64,000 nt of DNA from Colius striatus (Eukaryota > Chordata > Aves > Coliiformes > Coliidae), in the NCBI RefSeq assembly GCF_028858725.1, contig NC_084772.1, positions 17,585,548 to 17,649,547 of the forward strand. The letters are read 5' to 3'. A program made the position numbers and the translations under genes. Shown here piece by piece: positions 1 to 12,600 of this stretch. Each line of letters starts with the position of its first letter. The stretch's first letter is position 1. The notes beneath the pieces are model-generated. The model had not been told where the DNA came from. It searched no databases and saw only the letters and a list, made by a program, of their open reading frames with translations.

Positions 1-3000
1 AGCATTTCAAATCTCAGGTGACTAGAAAACAGGCACTGTATCAAGCACAATACAAACATTTCATGGTTGGGGTTTCTGCTGCCACACTGTTGTTATTTTT
101 TTTCATTATTTAAATTCACTGTTGATGAAAAGTCGTCTCAAACTGGAAATTAATGCTTAATATTTCAGGAACGTGACTTTCTTTTTTTCTCTTCTTTTTG
201 CTCCTTTGTTTATGTACTTGGAGTAATCTACTGCTTTTTAAAATTATGGATTCATTTTTAGATATGAATCACACAGTAATCTTACAAGGAAGGAGAGGAA
301 TTAGTCACAAAAACAATTGTGTATTTAAGCACAGAAGAATGTGTGGAACAGGATAGTGGGGGGTGGGAAGCTGAGACAGACATAAGGCTGCCATAACTGT
401 TTTGATCAGCAAAAACAACACTGTAGTGGAAACAAAAAAATGCTAAGCCAGCTTCATAGCCAGCAGAGGGAGCCAGGAAAAGCCCTTCATAGCCACAGTC
501 AGAGAATAAAGACAAATTAACACAGACGCATCTTTTTTCACATCTTTTCTCCCATTTGAATCTCTTTGTGGAAAGTGACACACTCTTGGATTCCAAATAC
601 AGATTATCCATTTCCACTACGCAGAGGCATACTAAATGCAATTAATTCTCCTTAAATATTTCAGACTTACAGCCCATTGGACACTAACAGGATTTCTACA
701 ATGTATAGAGAAAATGGAGAGCTCTGCATGGATTTGGATGACTTGCCTGCTGTGCACTTCAATCCTGACACCAGATACAAAAGTTCTCCTACAGTATTCT
801 GCAAGGCTGAGCCACAAAAAGGATGCATGCACTGATCCATAGCTCATGCTTCTCCCAAAGTACTTGTGATTACTCCTGAATCAAGTAGCCGAGACACTGG
901 TACTGCACCTGAGCGGAGAAATGACTAATACTGGATTAGCAATGGACTCTGACATTGTTGTTATTCATCAAATAGGACAGCAAACAATTTGAAGCCTAAT
1001 TCAGCCACCAACATAAATGACTGAAAAAATTACTGGATAGATTAATAATATTGCACAAATCAACTCCTGTTCTAATCAAAGAAACTAGATCACCATGGAA
1101 AAAAACCCAAAAAAGCACAGCTCTTCTTTCTTTGCAAGTTGCCTAATTTACACAACTCGGAAAATCTGACACACAGCTGGGGAAAAGCTCCTTTACAATA
1201 AATCCAGAGAACTTCCTTTGGGCAGCTGGGAAGGTGTCTCTACGTTGCACCACTTCAGCACTTCTTGTGTGCTCATTTTGATCCCCGTTCTTCAGCTCCA
1301 AAACCACCCAGGTAACTTATTTGTGCACTCCAGAGTCTGAGTGGTCTGGACTTCCATGAGGTGTGTCAGCACTTTCAGCAAGTAGGAAGCAGGACTGACT
1401 TTGGGCAAATCATACATAAGTCCTTTTTTCTCCATAAGCAAAACGCTTTTTCCAGCATACCCTAATTTTCATTTAGACCTTAGATTCCTCTGATTATCAC
1501 TTTATCTTGGTCAGTCAAAGACAAAGTTTTGTAGAGAGTAAGTCTATTCATGAACAGGCTGTTAACAGAAAAGGCTAAAATATGATTAATAAAATCCGGC
1601 TTTTCCTAAACTGACTATTATTCTGTGTTCTTTGGACTGCCAGGAAAAAGAGGAGAAACGGGCATTTAAAAAGTCTGGAATTTGGTTATGAGTGCACTTA
1701 GCACAAAAATTATTTACTGAAGCTTACATCATGTGCTATTATTTTCCACTATGACACACAATCGTAGTTGTTTGGCCCATAACAGTGATATGCAAACATC
1801 TTTTGTCCCAAGCAAGGAATACGGAGCACATGATGTTCTCAACTCCCAGAGCAACAACAGGGGAGTGTCCTACTGTTAAAGCAGAAAAGAAAGAAATAAA
1901 ACTATCATCAGTAGCTTGTATTTGTGTAGAGTCGTCTTCTGTAATGATAGAAACGCTGCATGTTCAGCTGCACACTTTGGATTGCAAATGCTGCTTGATC
2001 TACTAGACTTATCCTGAAGGCACACTTAGTCTTTGCTGTCTCATATTATTACTTCCTTTTGGGGATGGTTTTTTTTCCTTAATATTACCTAAAAGTCTTG
2101 AGAGAATATTTTAGAGTGCTGTAAAACTGGTGATAAATCTCAATTATATAAGGAATACTTAGCAAACAGTTCTGAACTTTTTCTAATAAATTAAATCATA
2201 GTTCTTGTGTTTTCCTCCTTTGCAAAGTGTGTACTTCTTCCTAAGACATACTGATATGTGTTCCTTACCAATGTTCTTTATCTTAAAAATAGCATTAGTA
2301 ACACACAATATAGCAGTTGCTTTGGTAACTGATTTTTCCCCTTTTAAAGGCTGAATAAAGAGTTGTGTAATACACATGTAAATTATTGAGGGGTATGCAT
2401 TTGCATTGAGTCTGAAGTAACTTTTATACCATATTTTCTTCTGAGTTTCCATGAATATGCATAAATGTTAAGGTAAGACATGCTTACTAAGTAAATAACT
2501 TGTTTCGACATCACACATTGTGATTAAAGGAGGTTATTTGGAAAATTATGATTTTGAGTAGCAATTGCAAAATTAACAAGTGTTGTGGGAAATAGAACTT
2601 CCACTAGTTTCACTCTGCTGGTAATCTTCACCTTAATGACAGTCTCAGCTGTGCAGGAGCTTGGGAATTAAATAATTACCTCATCTATATTTTGAGCTGA
2701 TTTCAGTAGTAGTAGAACCCAAGCCTGTGCACTGCAATTCTGAGGCAAAGCAACAAAAAAGAGACAAACTTCTTAAACTGCACAAACTATTCAAATCTGG
2801 CCTGCAGTACATTTACTTTATGGATTGCTAATCTCTTAGAGTGGCCACAGTTTCTGGCAGTGCAATCCTGCACTGTACTGGGTGTACAGGACATTTACAC
2901 TGCAGCGTCCTGAGAAAGCAGATGAAACTCCCTCCAATCACAACACTGCACAAATACAGGGAGCAACTAATCAGGGGCCAAGTAATTCCAACTGAATTCA

Positions 3001-5354
3001 TTATCAAGGTCCAATTGATCTTGGTGAGAGGAAGGAAGACATTGTGTGACCCCTGGCAAAATGAAACACGTGACAATACGCAACATTTCCACTGAGAAAG
3101 CACTTTGTGACTAATTTAGAAATGCAAATCATTTGTCTATGGGCAAACTCCTGCATAGTGCAGAAAAAATGACAAATCATACCACTGTGTTATACCTGAA
3201 AACAAAACGATTTCTCCCCCCTAGAAAGAGTGCAAATATATTTGATCTCAACTATTACATCATCTTTCCAGTGACTTACTTAATATAAAATACTATTTGA
3301 CTACTGAGGGCATTAAAATGCCATGTTTATATGGCAAAGATTCGATTAAAATTCAGATTAAAATAATAATTTAACACTGAAGCATAAAAACTAAATTTCT
3401 TTTGTTATAAATTTTAAAAGAGTTCATTAGCACAGATACATGTGTCAGGAATGTGCCACAATATCGTATTTATCAGTTAAGTGCAGATTACAGAAGATAA
3501 CCATGTTTCTGTTGAATGGCCAAGTTACCATCCAAAGACAGTGAATGCTGCCTGGCAGTACCAGAAAATCAGCAAGTAGGGGTAAATATTTTCTAAGAAC
3601 GATTTCTTACAAAGATGTACTCATCAGATCTAATGTTTTTTAAACTAGATGCAAACGCTATCAAAGTCAGCTGAATGATTCCTATTCATTTTGGTGTTAG
3701 GCCCTAAGGCAAAAGATTGCTCTGGAAAAGTGATAGTCCTGCTGGATGTCAATTAGGAATATAAGGATGGTGGGTCAAGCAGCAGATTCTGTCTTGAAAG
3801 CCTCAGAGGTTTTTCAAGGGTGACAACATGAAAAAAACCCACAAAATAGGCACAAAATCAAACAGAAAAATACTGTTTTATCCATCATCTTAAACTGGAC
3901 ACAGAGAGTCGCTGATACAGCTACTGGAAGTGATTTGGTGTATCAGCTCCAGAAAATCTTTAATCTTTCTACATTAATACTTTCATTTTTCCTCTGCTTC
4001 TTAAGAGAACTGCCCCATGGCCACCTGAAAGGGCAATACTTCAAAATTAAAAGTGCGGTGGTTTACTGTCTCCAAGTGCATGATCAGATTTGTCAAACAT
4101 CATCCTTCCCATGGTCACTTTAGAAGAAGTAGGCAAATTGGTTTTTAATGTGCTTAATTTTCTACTTCCAGGTCGATACTTGTGTCCTGCATAGGAATTT
4201 AGAAATAATTTTATTCATTCTCCTCAGTTATATCTATGTGTGTGACAGTGCAGACATCTAAACCATCCTTTTTTAACTGGTTTCACACTTCCAGGCACCT
4301 CTGATAAAAGATTTTGAAGTTTTCAAACAGCCATTTCATGTAATCTGATGTCCAGTGGGACCCGAGTTCATTTAATGCTTGTTACATGTGACTGTCGTGT
4401 CTTCTCTGCTCCTGTTCCTAACGTTCCAAACTAATTTAAACCACAGTGTCATTAAACCACTCTGATGCCTTCACATTAAATAGCAGTTTCACCAAGAAGT
4501 ACTTCCCTTTTATCACTATAGGCAGTGAGTTTCATGTGATCTTATTTTCAACAGCAAATTACTTCCTGTTGTGAGTTCAACTGTTTAAAACACTCCGCAA
4601 AGAATCCTACACTGCAGGAAATAGTCCTGTTCTATTTAAATATTTGCTACTTATACAAATTGCTTCCTTTCCAAATTGCTTGGCTTTTTTTTTTTTTACT
4701 TTTTAAATTGTTCAGTTTAATTATCAAACTGCTTTCAAGTGCAAGGACAGTTTGTTTTTATTCAGAATACTATTAGCTTTAAGTTATTTCTGTAACTAAT
4801 ACACATTTTCAGTACATGTGTTTCAACTCCCGCAAAAGTAATTTGAAAATGACTACAGCATCAGAAAAAGTAACTCTGTGGGGTATGAAGTTTAAAACAT
4901 AAAGTTTAAGTGACAACTAAACAGCGATTTTTCCATTCTGATGAAGACAGACTTTGCCATTTCAACCCTTAAAAAAATCAAAATAGCTAACCATTTCCTT
5001 TTTCATGACAAAGCAAAAACATACTACGATATCATGATTTTAAATGGGAAAGAAGATAGTCTCATGCTAGATTTAGTGCATTAAATAAGTACTGGGTATA
5101 TTTGATTAAAAGCTTTGGAGGCAAATGCACAGTGACATGAGCCTAATGAACTACCAACAGCTCTAATTTGATCCAAATGACACTACTTTCAGGTTGGTTT
5201 AGAAAGGTCACTGTAAAAATAACAATGCATTTTTAGGATTAGCTCTGATACCTGCTTGCTCAATAGACCAGGACACATCAAGCCATGACAAAAGCAGTTT
5301 TATGAAAGTTGAGTAGTTAGGGCTTAACTCCGTCGTTTACATCAGGATCTAATT
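1..5354. other. Intergenic, nothing recognised
   Basis: AT-rich unique-looking DNA with only short, overlapping frames on both strands. I see no coding homology, CR1 tail, or RNA gene. Confidence 0.6.
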
Positions 5355-5430
5355 ATAGCGGGCTGGGTCAGGCCGCTGGCTCTGCCGGCTTCCTCCACAC
5401 ACCACCCGCGCCGCTGAGGCACTGCGGCCT
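5355..5430. other. CpG-dense patch in AT-rich intergenic DNA
   Basis: Seven CpG dinucleotides fall within 5359-5425, in a GC-rich segment with CCACCCGCGCCGCTGAGG, whereas flanking kilobases have almost none. No coding match is recognised; the short minus-strand frame over it looks non-specific. It may be a small promoter or enhancer, or part of an unrecognised retroelement LTR. Confidence 0.4.
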
Positions 5431-5999
5431 AGATGGGGAAAGGCTACCACTGACAGAGGCCCTCCACCTGGAACAGGCCACCACTCCACTCCTGCTCAGG
5501 AAAGGAGCTACATTCGTGTCCCATTTCAAGTGTTGACACATCTGATACACCCCTGCTTAAAGGGGAAAAAAAACCCCAACAGTATGGGAACTGTATGATC
5601 ATTCTGCATGATTTTAATCTTTGCCTACTCAAAGCTCCAAATGCAGATTTGTCCTGACAGTACATTTAAAGAAATGCAATTAAATGTGTGAAGCAAACTA
5701 TCTCTAAGGTTGCTGGGCTTTTAACACCATCTACTTGATCATCTCGTTGCCAAATAAGGGAAAAGTGCACAATTTTCATCTGCAAAAAGTCAATTCTACC
5801 TAGGGCTAGAAGTTCAAACTTCAAGACTGTTTTCTAAATTACACCAAAATCCTGCATTATTTGTCAATTTACAGGAAACTTGTCTGCTGTGCAAGACAAT
5901 TGTGAAACCACTATATTATGTAGAAGGAGGGCAGCATTTTGTAACTGGTAGATGGCTCTGAAAATTAATACAGAAACCTGCATTTAAGAATACTTCAGT

Positions 6000-6053
6000 A
6001 TTTATCATTTATTTATTATTTTATTTCTCATTTATCATTTTATTTATCATTTA
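6000..6053 (+). repeat. Imperfect TTTAT/CATTTAT simple repeat
   Basis: The interval is built of TTTATCATTTATTTATT-type units, low complexity and AT-rich. No element is recognised around it. Confidence 0.7.
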
Positions 6054-7914
6054 GCAGCCAGTGCCCAAAATGTCATTGTTAGTAGTGTCAATACCATTCA
6101 TATTCTACTTTTTATTTGCTAAGCTTCAAAAATTTAGTCTACTGCTGTTAGTTAATCTTTTAACTTCAGTCTATTTACCACATTTTAATCTCACACAGGC
6201 AACAGAGGGAAAGGTCTGGTTAAATTAATTTCACACCAAAAGACTGGTAATTATTGATAGCAAAAGTTTTGGCAACTTTTCTGTAGGCATCTCCACTACC
6301 CTATTTGTTCCTGACTTAGAGCATCTTGGGAATTTCACAGTCATGTTAAATGTTGCTTTTTCTACAGCTCTCAGATACAGATTACAGTTGAAACAGTTTC
6401 TGTAAATGGAATTTGAAGCCAATTCTTTGTTAAGAAAGAGGTATGTAATCATATCTAGAGGAAGGAAGTGTAATGAATTTATATAATCCATGTTTACCAA
6501 TCAGTGAGACCTAATTCTGACCGTGATGAATAATTCCATTCTGAAGGAAGAGGAAGGTTTACTAAACAGAGTGTATTGCACAGTACCTTCATTCAGCAAA
6601 CCAAAGAAAAAGAGGGTCCAGAAATTTAAGCAAAAGGCCACATGCTTACAGTTTTGCTTTTAATTCAGGTGATAATTTTATATGACTGCATTAAAAACAA
6701 AAGAAGGTGCCTAGTCATTGCTGTGAAAATACTGTTTGAAGGTCAAATTCCTCTGCAGCTGCATAGAGGTCACCTGCATTTCACATAAAGGGCAGAACTG
6801 GCCCTGTGCTAGAAAAAGAAAATACTTCTGACATTTAATCTGATTTTTCCTCAGCTTCTAGATACTTAGTACAGGATTATAGGGAAGTTACTCTGTAAGT
6901 TTATGAACTGAAAGGATCAGTCTTTGAATAGACAGTCTTCCAGAAGAACTAGTATATAACCATAAAAGAAGTAGGCATTTAGAAATGTTAGCAAGCTTTG
7001 TCCATACAGACATTTTATGGCAAGTAAAATTATTTCATTATTTTAAAGTCTGATGAAGTTAAATGATGGCAAAAGCCATGAGACACCTCATATATATGAT
7101 GATTGTCCATCTGTTCAGCACAGGGTATCAATCCTGCATCAGTCAACTGAATAACCTCATTGTGCTGCCAAATTCTTGTAGGTTAATATCTACAACAGCA
7201 AAGAGCCATGCAAAAGGATAAGCTTCTACTGGTATAAACAATGAGACTGACTCTGAAGGAGTCCTTGAAATGGACTCATCTCATCCTGTTGTCATTAGGA
7301 CAAAATTAACTCTGACATTTCTTTCTAATAAAGGATTTTAAGGTAAGCTTTACATCTTTGCCTCTCCAAATTCATGTTAAAAGTGCACTCAGAAATTTTT
7401 AAGCATGTTTAACTGGAGAAACTGATGGCTTAACATAGGTTGGAAGATTCACATTAATGGTGCTGTCCACAAAGTAACTTCCAGAGAACTCAGTGAAGAA
7501 TTTTTTGTAAACTATCCTACATTGCTGTTTCAATTAATTGCAATCCAAAAAATTACCATGTTGCTTCAGCTTACTGGGAAAACAAAGTTAACTGGACATC
7601 AATATTATTACCAGATAAGGCAATACAGTTTAGCATTCTCTCTCACTTTTCCAGAAAGCTGCTCAAATGAAATAAAATAAAATGAAATATTTAGACTAAC
7701 ATTTCCATTGCTAGTACAAACAGCAGAAGCTAGTCTTGTTCTAATATTTTTAGACAGCAATTTTCATGCATTAAATAAAAAGTTCACCTTGGGGGCTTTT
7801 CTTCATGCTTCCTTTTTGCAACCTCACTACTACATACACTTTCAGGTCAATGTCAGTGCCCCTTTTGTGCTCCAGGATCTCGTAATTCGGCCACAAATGG
7901 ATTAATCCTTTTTA

Positions 7915-8290
7915 ATCAGGAGCAGTATTTGGTATATGGGATGCTGGAGCAGGAGAGTGGCCACGGCAGTGCACCCAAGCAGGGTACCACATGTCCTAGC
8001 AAGAGGCCATTGGTGTAGGCCTTCCCTGCCATGCCACCTGGCTTAGCCAGGGTTGGTCAGGATGTCACATCACCCAGAGGGCTGACATCCTGGGATCCAC
8101 AACTGCTATATGGTCTGACATGTGAATTGTCATGATTCCAGTGAGGGCACTGAATTCTGGTTCCTTAACAGATCTGGGCTTCATGCCAAGCTCTTAATAA
8201 ATCATAATTAGGAGTTGTTGGGAATTGGATCCAAGCAGGGAATTTGGTTCCAATCCCCTCACTTCACCATGCACCTAGAAGAATGGCCAC
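7915..8290. other. GC-richer non-coding block, unidentified
   Basis: About 375 bases of more GC-rich sequence than the flanks, with a polyadenylation-like AATAAA near 8198. It might be an old solo LTR or a processed sequence, but I could not define terminal repeats or a target duplication. Confidence 0.2.
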
Positions 8291-9185
8291 CCAGCACTAA
8301 GAAAAGCTCAATTTAGCAATGCATATTGCTCAGTTTAACAAAGTGAATTGCACTTAATAATCTTCCGCTCTCAGAACAATCTGTCTCCTGAAGGATTCTA
8401 TTTTATCATAGTGAACTAGTTCAAGAAGAAATTATTTTAACCTTGGCATTAGAATTCTGGATAAGATCCTTAATACTCACAACTGGACAAAGAAACAAGG
8501 TCAGAGGAGACATACTGTTTTGAACCCCACTCTTCCCTTTTTGTAGATTTGCAGTCATCTTGGAGACCTAGAAACACACTACAGAAACTATTGGACAGAA
8601 ACAGATCCTCTCCTTCATTAGAGCTCTACTTAGTGCAGAAGATAGAGCAGACAGGCTCCTGGGCTGAAGTCCAGCTTTGAAGCCCCAGCAGGGAGTCTTC
8701 CTACAGTAAAGGATTTCTCTTCTAGCTGGCTGTGGCCAAACCCCATGCCCTTCGTATAATGGAACGTACAGACCAGAATGTCAGAATCCATTCCAAGATT
8801 TGTGCCAGATATCAGTTAACAAGGAGACTCATTTTTACATGTTTTAGAAATGCTGGTGGCATTTATATGAAGGCTTTGGGCTTTGCTAGAGAATAAGTAT
8901 GAAAGACCTTACTTTACTTCCTCCACTGAGGGTCCTTTGCAAGTTCAAGGCAGCAAAGTTGTGTCAGAGAAAAGAGAAGAGAGTGGATCATCAATCATTA
9001 AATATTAATTTCTACCAAGTTTTTTTTAAATACTATTAAAATTATTGTCAGTAATTAGTGAGAACTTGACTATTTCACCACTTTTCTCTTCAATGTTTCA
9101 CCTATACTAACCTGATAGTGATTTTTTTCAACAATTCAAATGTATTTTCACCTTTTATAATTAATAGATTATCTACAGAAGACAT

Positions 9186-9600
9186 TCATAGAATCATAGA
9201 ATGGTAGGGGTTGGAAGGGACCTTTAGAGATCATCTAGTCCAACCCCCCTGCAGAAGCAGGTTCACCTAGATCAGATCTCATAGGAACATGTCCAGGCGA
9301 GTCTTGAAGACCTCCAAGGAAGGAGCCTCCACACCCTCTCTGGGCAGCCTGTGCCAGGGCTCCCTCACCTGAACAGTGAAATAGCTTTTTCTTATGTTTA
9401 AGTGGAACTTTTTGTGTTCCAGCTTCATCCCATCACCCCTTGTCCTGTTGCTAGCTGCTACAGAAATAAGGGATGTGTCAACCTCCTGACATCTACCATT
9501 TACATATTTGTAAATGTTAATAAGATCTCCCTTCAGTCTCCTCTTTTCATTCTTTCTCTTAAGAAACATAATTTTCCTCACAAAGGTAGTTTAATATTAA
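9186..9600 (-). mobile_element. CR1 LINE, 3' end with end of ORF2
   Basis: On the + strand this starts with the reverse complement of the CR1 tail, TCATAGAATCATAGAATGG, followed by GGAAGGGACC and the CATCTAGTCCAACCCC block diagnostic of avian CR1. The minus strand (9279-9581) still reads as the C-terminal end of the CR1 reverse transcriptase protein, with recognisable pieces such as RRLKGDLINIYKYVNG, LEHKKFHLNIRK and HRLPREGVEAPSLEVFKTRLD. It is 5'-truncated, as CR1 copies normally are, and is one of the better preserved copies here. It is not a host gene. Confidence 0.93.
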
Positions 9601-12600
9601 AAGCAATTTTTTACTAGTTGCATATTTTAGAGGATATTTTCCCTTGGTAACTTTTTAAAAAGAATCCTATGTTTGCATTCTGCTACCACTGAAGTCACTG
9701 TGTATTGTATCACTGACTTAGATGGGGAAAACTGAACCAAGAATAGTGTTTTTGACAAATGCCATCCCTAAAACATGGTTTTGAGCAGCCATCGTTTTTT
9801 TTTTATCAGTTATAAATAGATGTCATATCTAGCAGAATCACATTCCTTGTTGTTAGCCAGCTCTTTAATAGCAGAATATTTGACCACTGCAACATTTTTC
9901 TAGTGGAGTAGTTAATGGAAACCTTAGTATAGTTCCTATTATGTATTCAAACTATTTGCCAATTTCCTCTCAGCATGTGAAAACCCTTATTTGTGAGCAA
10001 TGTGCTTCATACACTGGGAGTATCCCAAGGAAGGCAATTACTGCGTAAACCGCGGTTATGGTGTAACGTTCTCCAAAGTATAAAAGCATTAGGCAAAACA
10101 GATGAGAAGAGCTTTTATTGCTACCAGAGTGTGCAAAGTAAGAGCTACCATTTAAAACCAACTGTACCAAAGGCTGACCTTTCTTAAACTCAATCACATT
10201 CCAGTTAGCAACACAGTGATTTTATCAAAACACCTTCTGTTTTCATAATGAACCTCGTGAATTTTTGTTGAATTTGCTTTAAGTTAAATTTTAATTGCAG
10301 GTATAGCTCCTCTTTTAGGAAATACAGAGTACTGAACCATTTGTTCCTTAAGGCAGAAAAGTTAAGGAACAGATTTACACACTTCAGTGATGCCTCCCTA
10401 AGTTTCATGGACATCTACTTTTCTTTAAAATACTAGCAGATGGCTCACAAGTTTCCAGAAACAATCACAAAAGCCAAGCCCATAGGTCAAACCATCTTCT
10501 CTGAAAATTAACAATAGAAGTAGCTGTTATTTAAAAACCAAAAACCCACAGCTCTGTTGAAGTACTCCAATATAAAAATAACACGAGAAAATTAAAATGC
10601 ACCAACACCTCCTCAGAATGTAAATTGTTCACAGAAAGAGTGGAAAAATCCAAAAGTCACACCAAGGGAAAAGGAAAGGTGATTAGGGTTATACAAAAAG
10701 GAGATCAGAACGGTTGCTCAAACACCTTTCAAAGTAGGGATTTGGATTAAAATGGGAAATAAAATTCATGCTGTAGAACACCTCATAATCATCTTGAAAG
10801 CTAACATGATGGCAAAATTCATCTCATATGAGCAATCCTTCTATGCAAAACGCAGGAGATGAAGCTAAAAAAATCACTGCATTTATGATTCCTGTAATGC
10901 CAAAAAGATACCTTAAATCAAAATGCAAAATATATTAACAATCATTCTCATCACACACTGAAAATAAGATTTTAGAAGACAAGTTCAAAATTGCTTCACA
11001 TTTTGGAAGTATTTTGCATGATCAAACTCTGTAATTCACTTATAGAAACAACTTCACAGTGCTTCTCAGTTCATAAGAAATTGTGCTTGGGTGTTAAGGT
11101 CAGAGGCAGTTTTCCACACCCAGCTGTGTGATTCATCCCACAGGCAATAGGAACCTTTTTGTTTTGCTTTCTTATTCATGTCTTCATTGCTTCTCGTATC
11201 ACAATGTGCAATATATGCTCAGCTAGAGAGAAGACATTCTTTATTGTAGTCGATTTCAGCTGAAGAGTGCAACGCTCCGTCATCGGGACTAAACACCAGT
11301 GTACTGGTGTAGTCTGTACTGTAAGCTGCCCAGCAAAGGATGGTACAAACGTTTTTCCATTTCTTTGGAGCTGACCCTTTCTAGGTAAGTAACTTCCTCA
11401 CAGCTGGGAAAACCTATTGAAAGTTTGTTACTGCTTGAACAATTTCTAAGTTAATTGTCCCAATTGTATCTAAAGGATGGGCTGGGTAACGGAATCTTTC
11501 AGCATACAGGGAAATACCTCAAACAGAAGTGATAAGCATCAAATTTTTCTTCTGAGGACTCAGATGAAGTCAGAAGTTAGTTCAACATTTCAAGCTGGCC
11601 ACAAGGTGTGGCACCCATTTTAAACTAGATGCTTGGAATGTAAAAGTAACTGACGCAGACCAAAAGACACTATATTCTACCCTTTTTCCATTATAGCTAT
11701 GACATCTTAACCATAGGTTATATTGGAATATTCCTGTATGGAAATATTCTTTGGGATTTTTTTTTAAAGAGATAGTATTTTGATGCTTTGAGAGGGGTTT
11801 TTTCCCCTCCCAAAATCCTATGGAATTTTTTAGAAAGTTATATCCCTGCTGTACAACTTTATGAGCTATGTCACAAGTCTATCAAAGGTATCCCTCACTG
11901 TTTAGTTCTAGTGGTAATTTTAAAAGTTTCCGTGGGACTTTATTAAATTCTTATAGAATCCTCCTGTTCTCATTCCTATTAAATCTCATAGAGTTTTTAC
12001 ACAGGGGTTTGCACAGTCTGTTAAAGCAAAAGCCTGGAGTCGGTATAATCTAATTTGGACATTCTGATGAATGAATTTAAAGGGAAAAATTGAGTCATCA
12101 TTAATTTATAACACACTGCCAGACTTAACAGTAAATACTGATCACCATAGTTTCGGAAAGCTTATGCTCCAAGTCTTTTACTAACTGGTTTGCTATAACA
12201 AATAAGCAATCTCAACCATTTGATGTACACATAGACCACTAGGTATTTGCAATGGCTCCTAAACTCTTCTTCTTGAAAAGGTAATTTCAAAGTCCAAACA
12301 ATTTAGCTTCTTCCCCTAAATATTCCTATGGAAAAAAAATCCCAAGCAAACAGAAAATAGTTTACTGTTATCTAATTGTAAAGCAGATACTTCAGTCTGA
12401 AACAAACACATTTTATGACTATGCAGGATGAACAAACAAATTGGGGCAGAGAGCTAATAACTTATGCCAGCATTGTGCCACGCATCAAGAATCTTATATG
12501 CTCATGGGAGGGCATTACAAAAATTAGACTAATGTAGCAGAAAGAATGAGTTTGATCTTCCGTTACAGCATTATTCTATCACCATTGCTTCGTATTTCAG

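Larger units (their letters stand above)
5431..9185. other. Intergenic, no gene recognised
   Basis: Mostly AT-rich unique sequence, containing the simple repeat near 6.0 kb and the GC-richer block near 8 kb. No frame with protein character is visible. Confidence 0.6.

Noticed and set aside
9279..9581. 100-codon minus frame as a host gene
   Set aside because: It is the C-terminal end of the CR1 LINE ORF2, directly followed by the CR1 3' tail.
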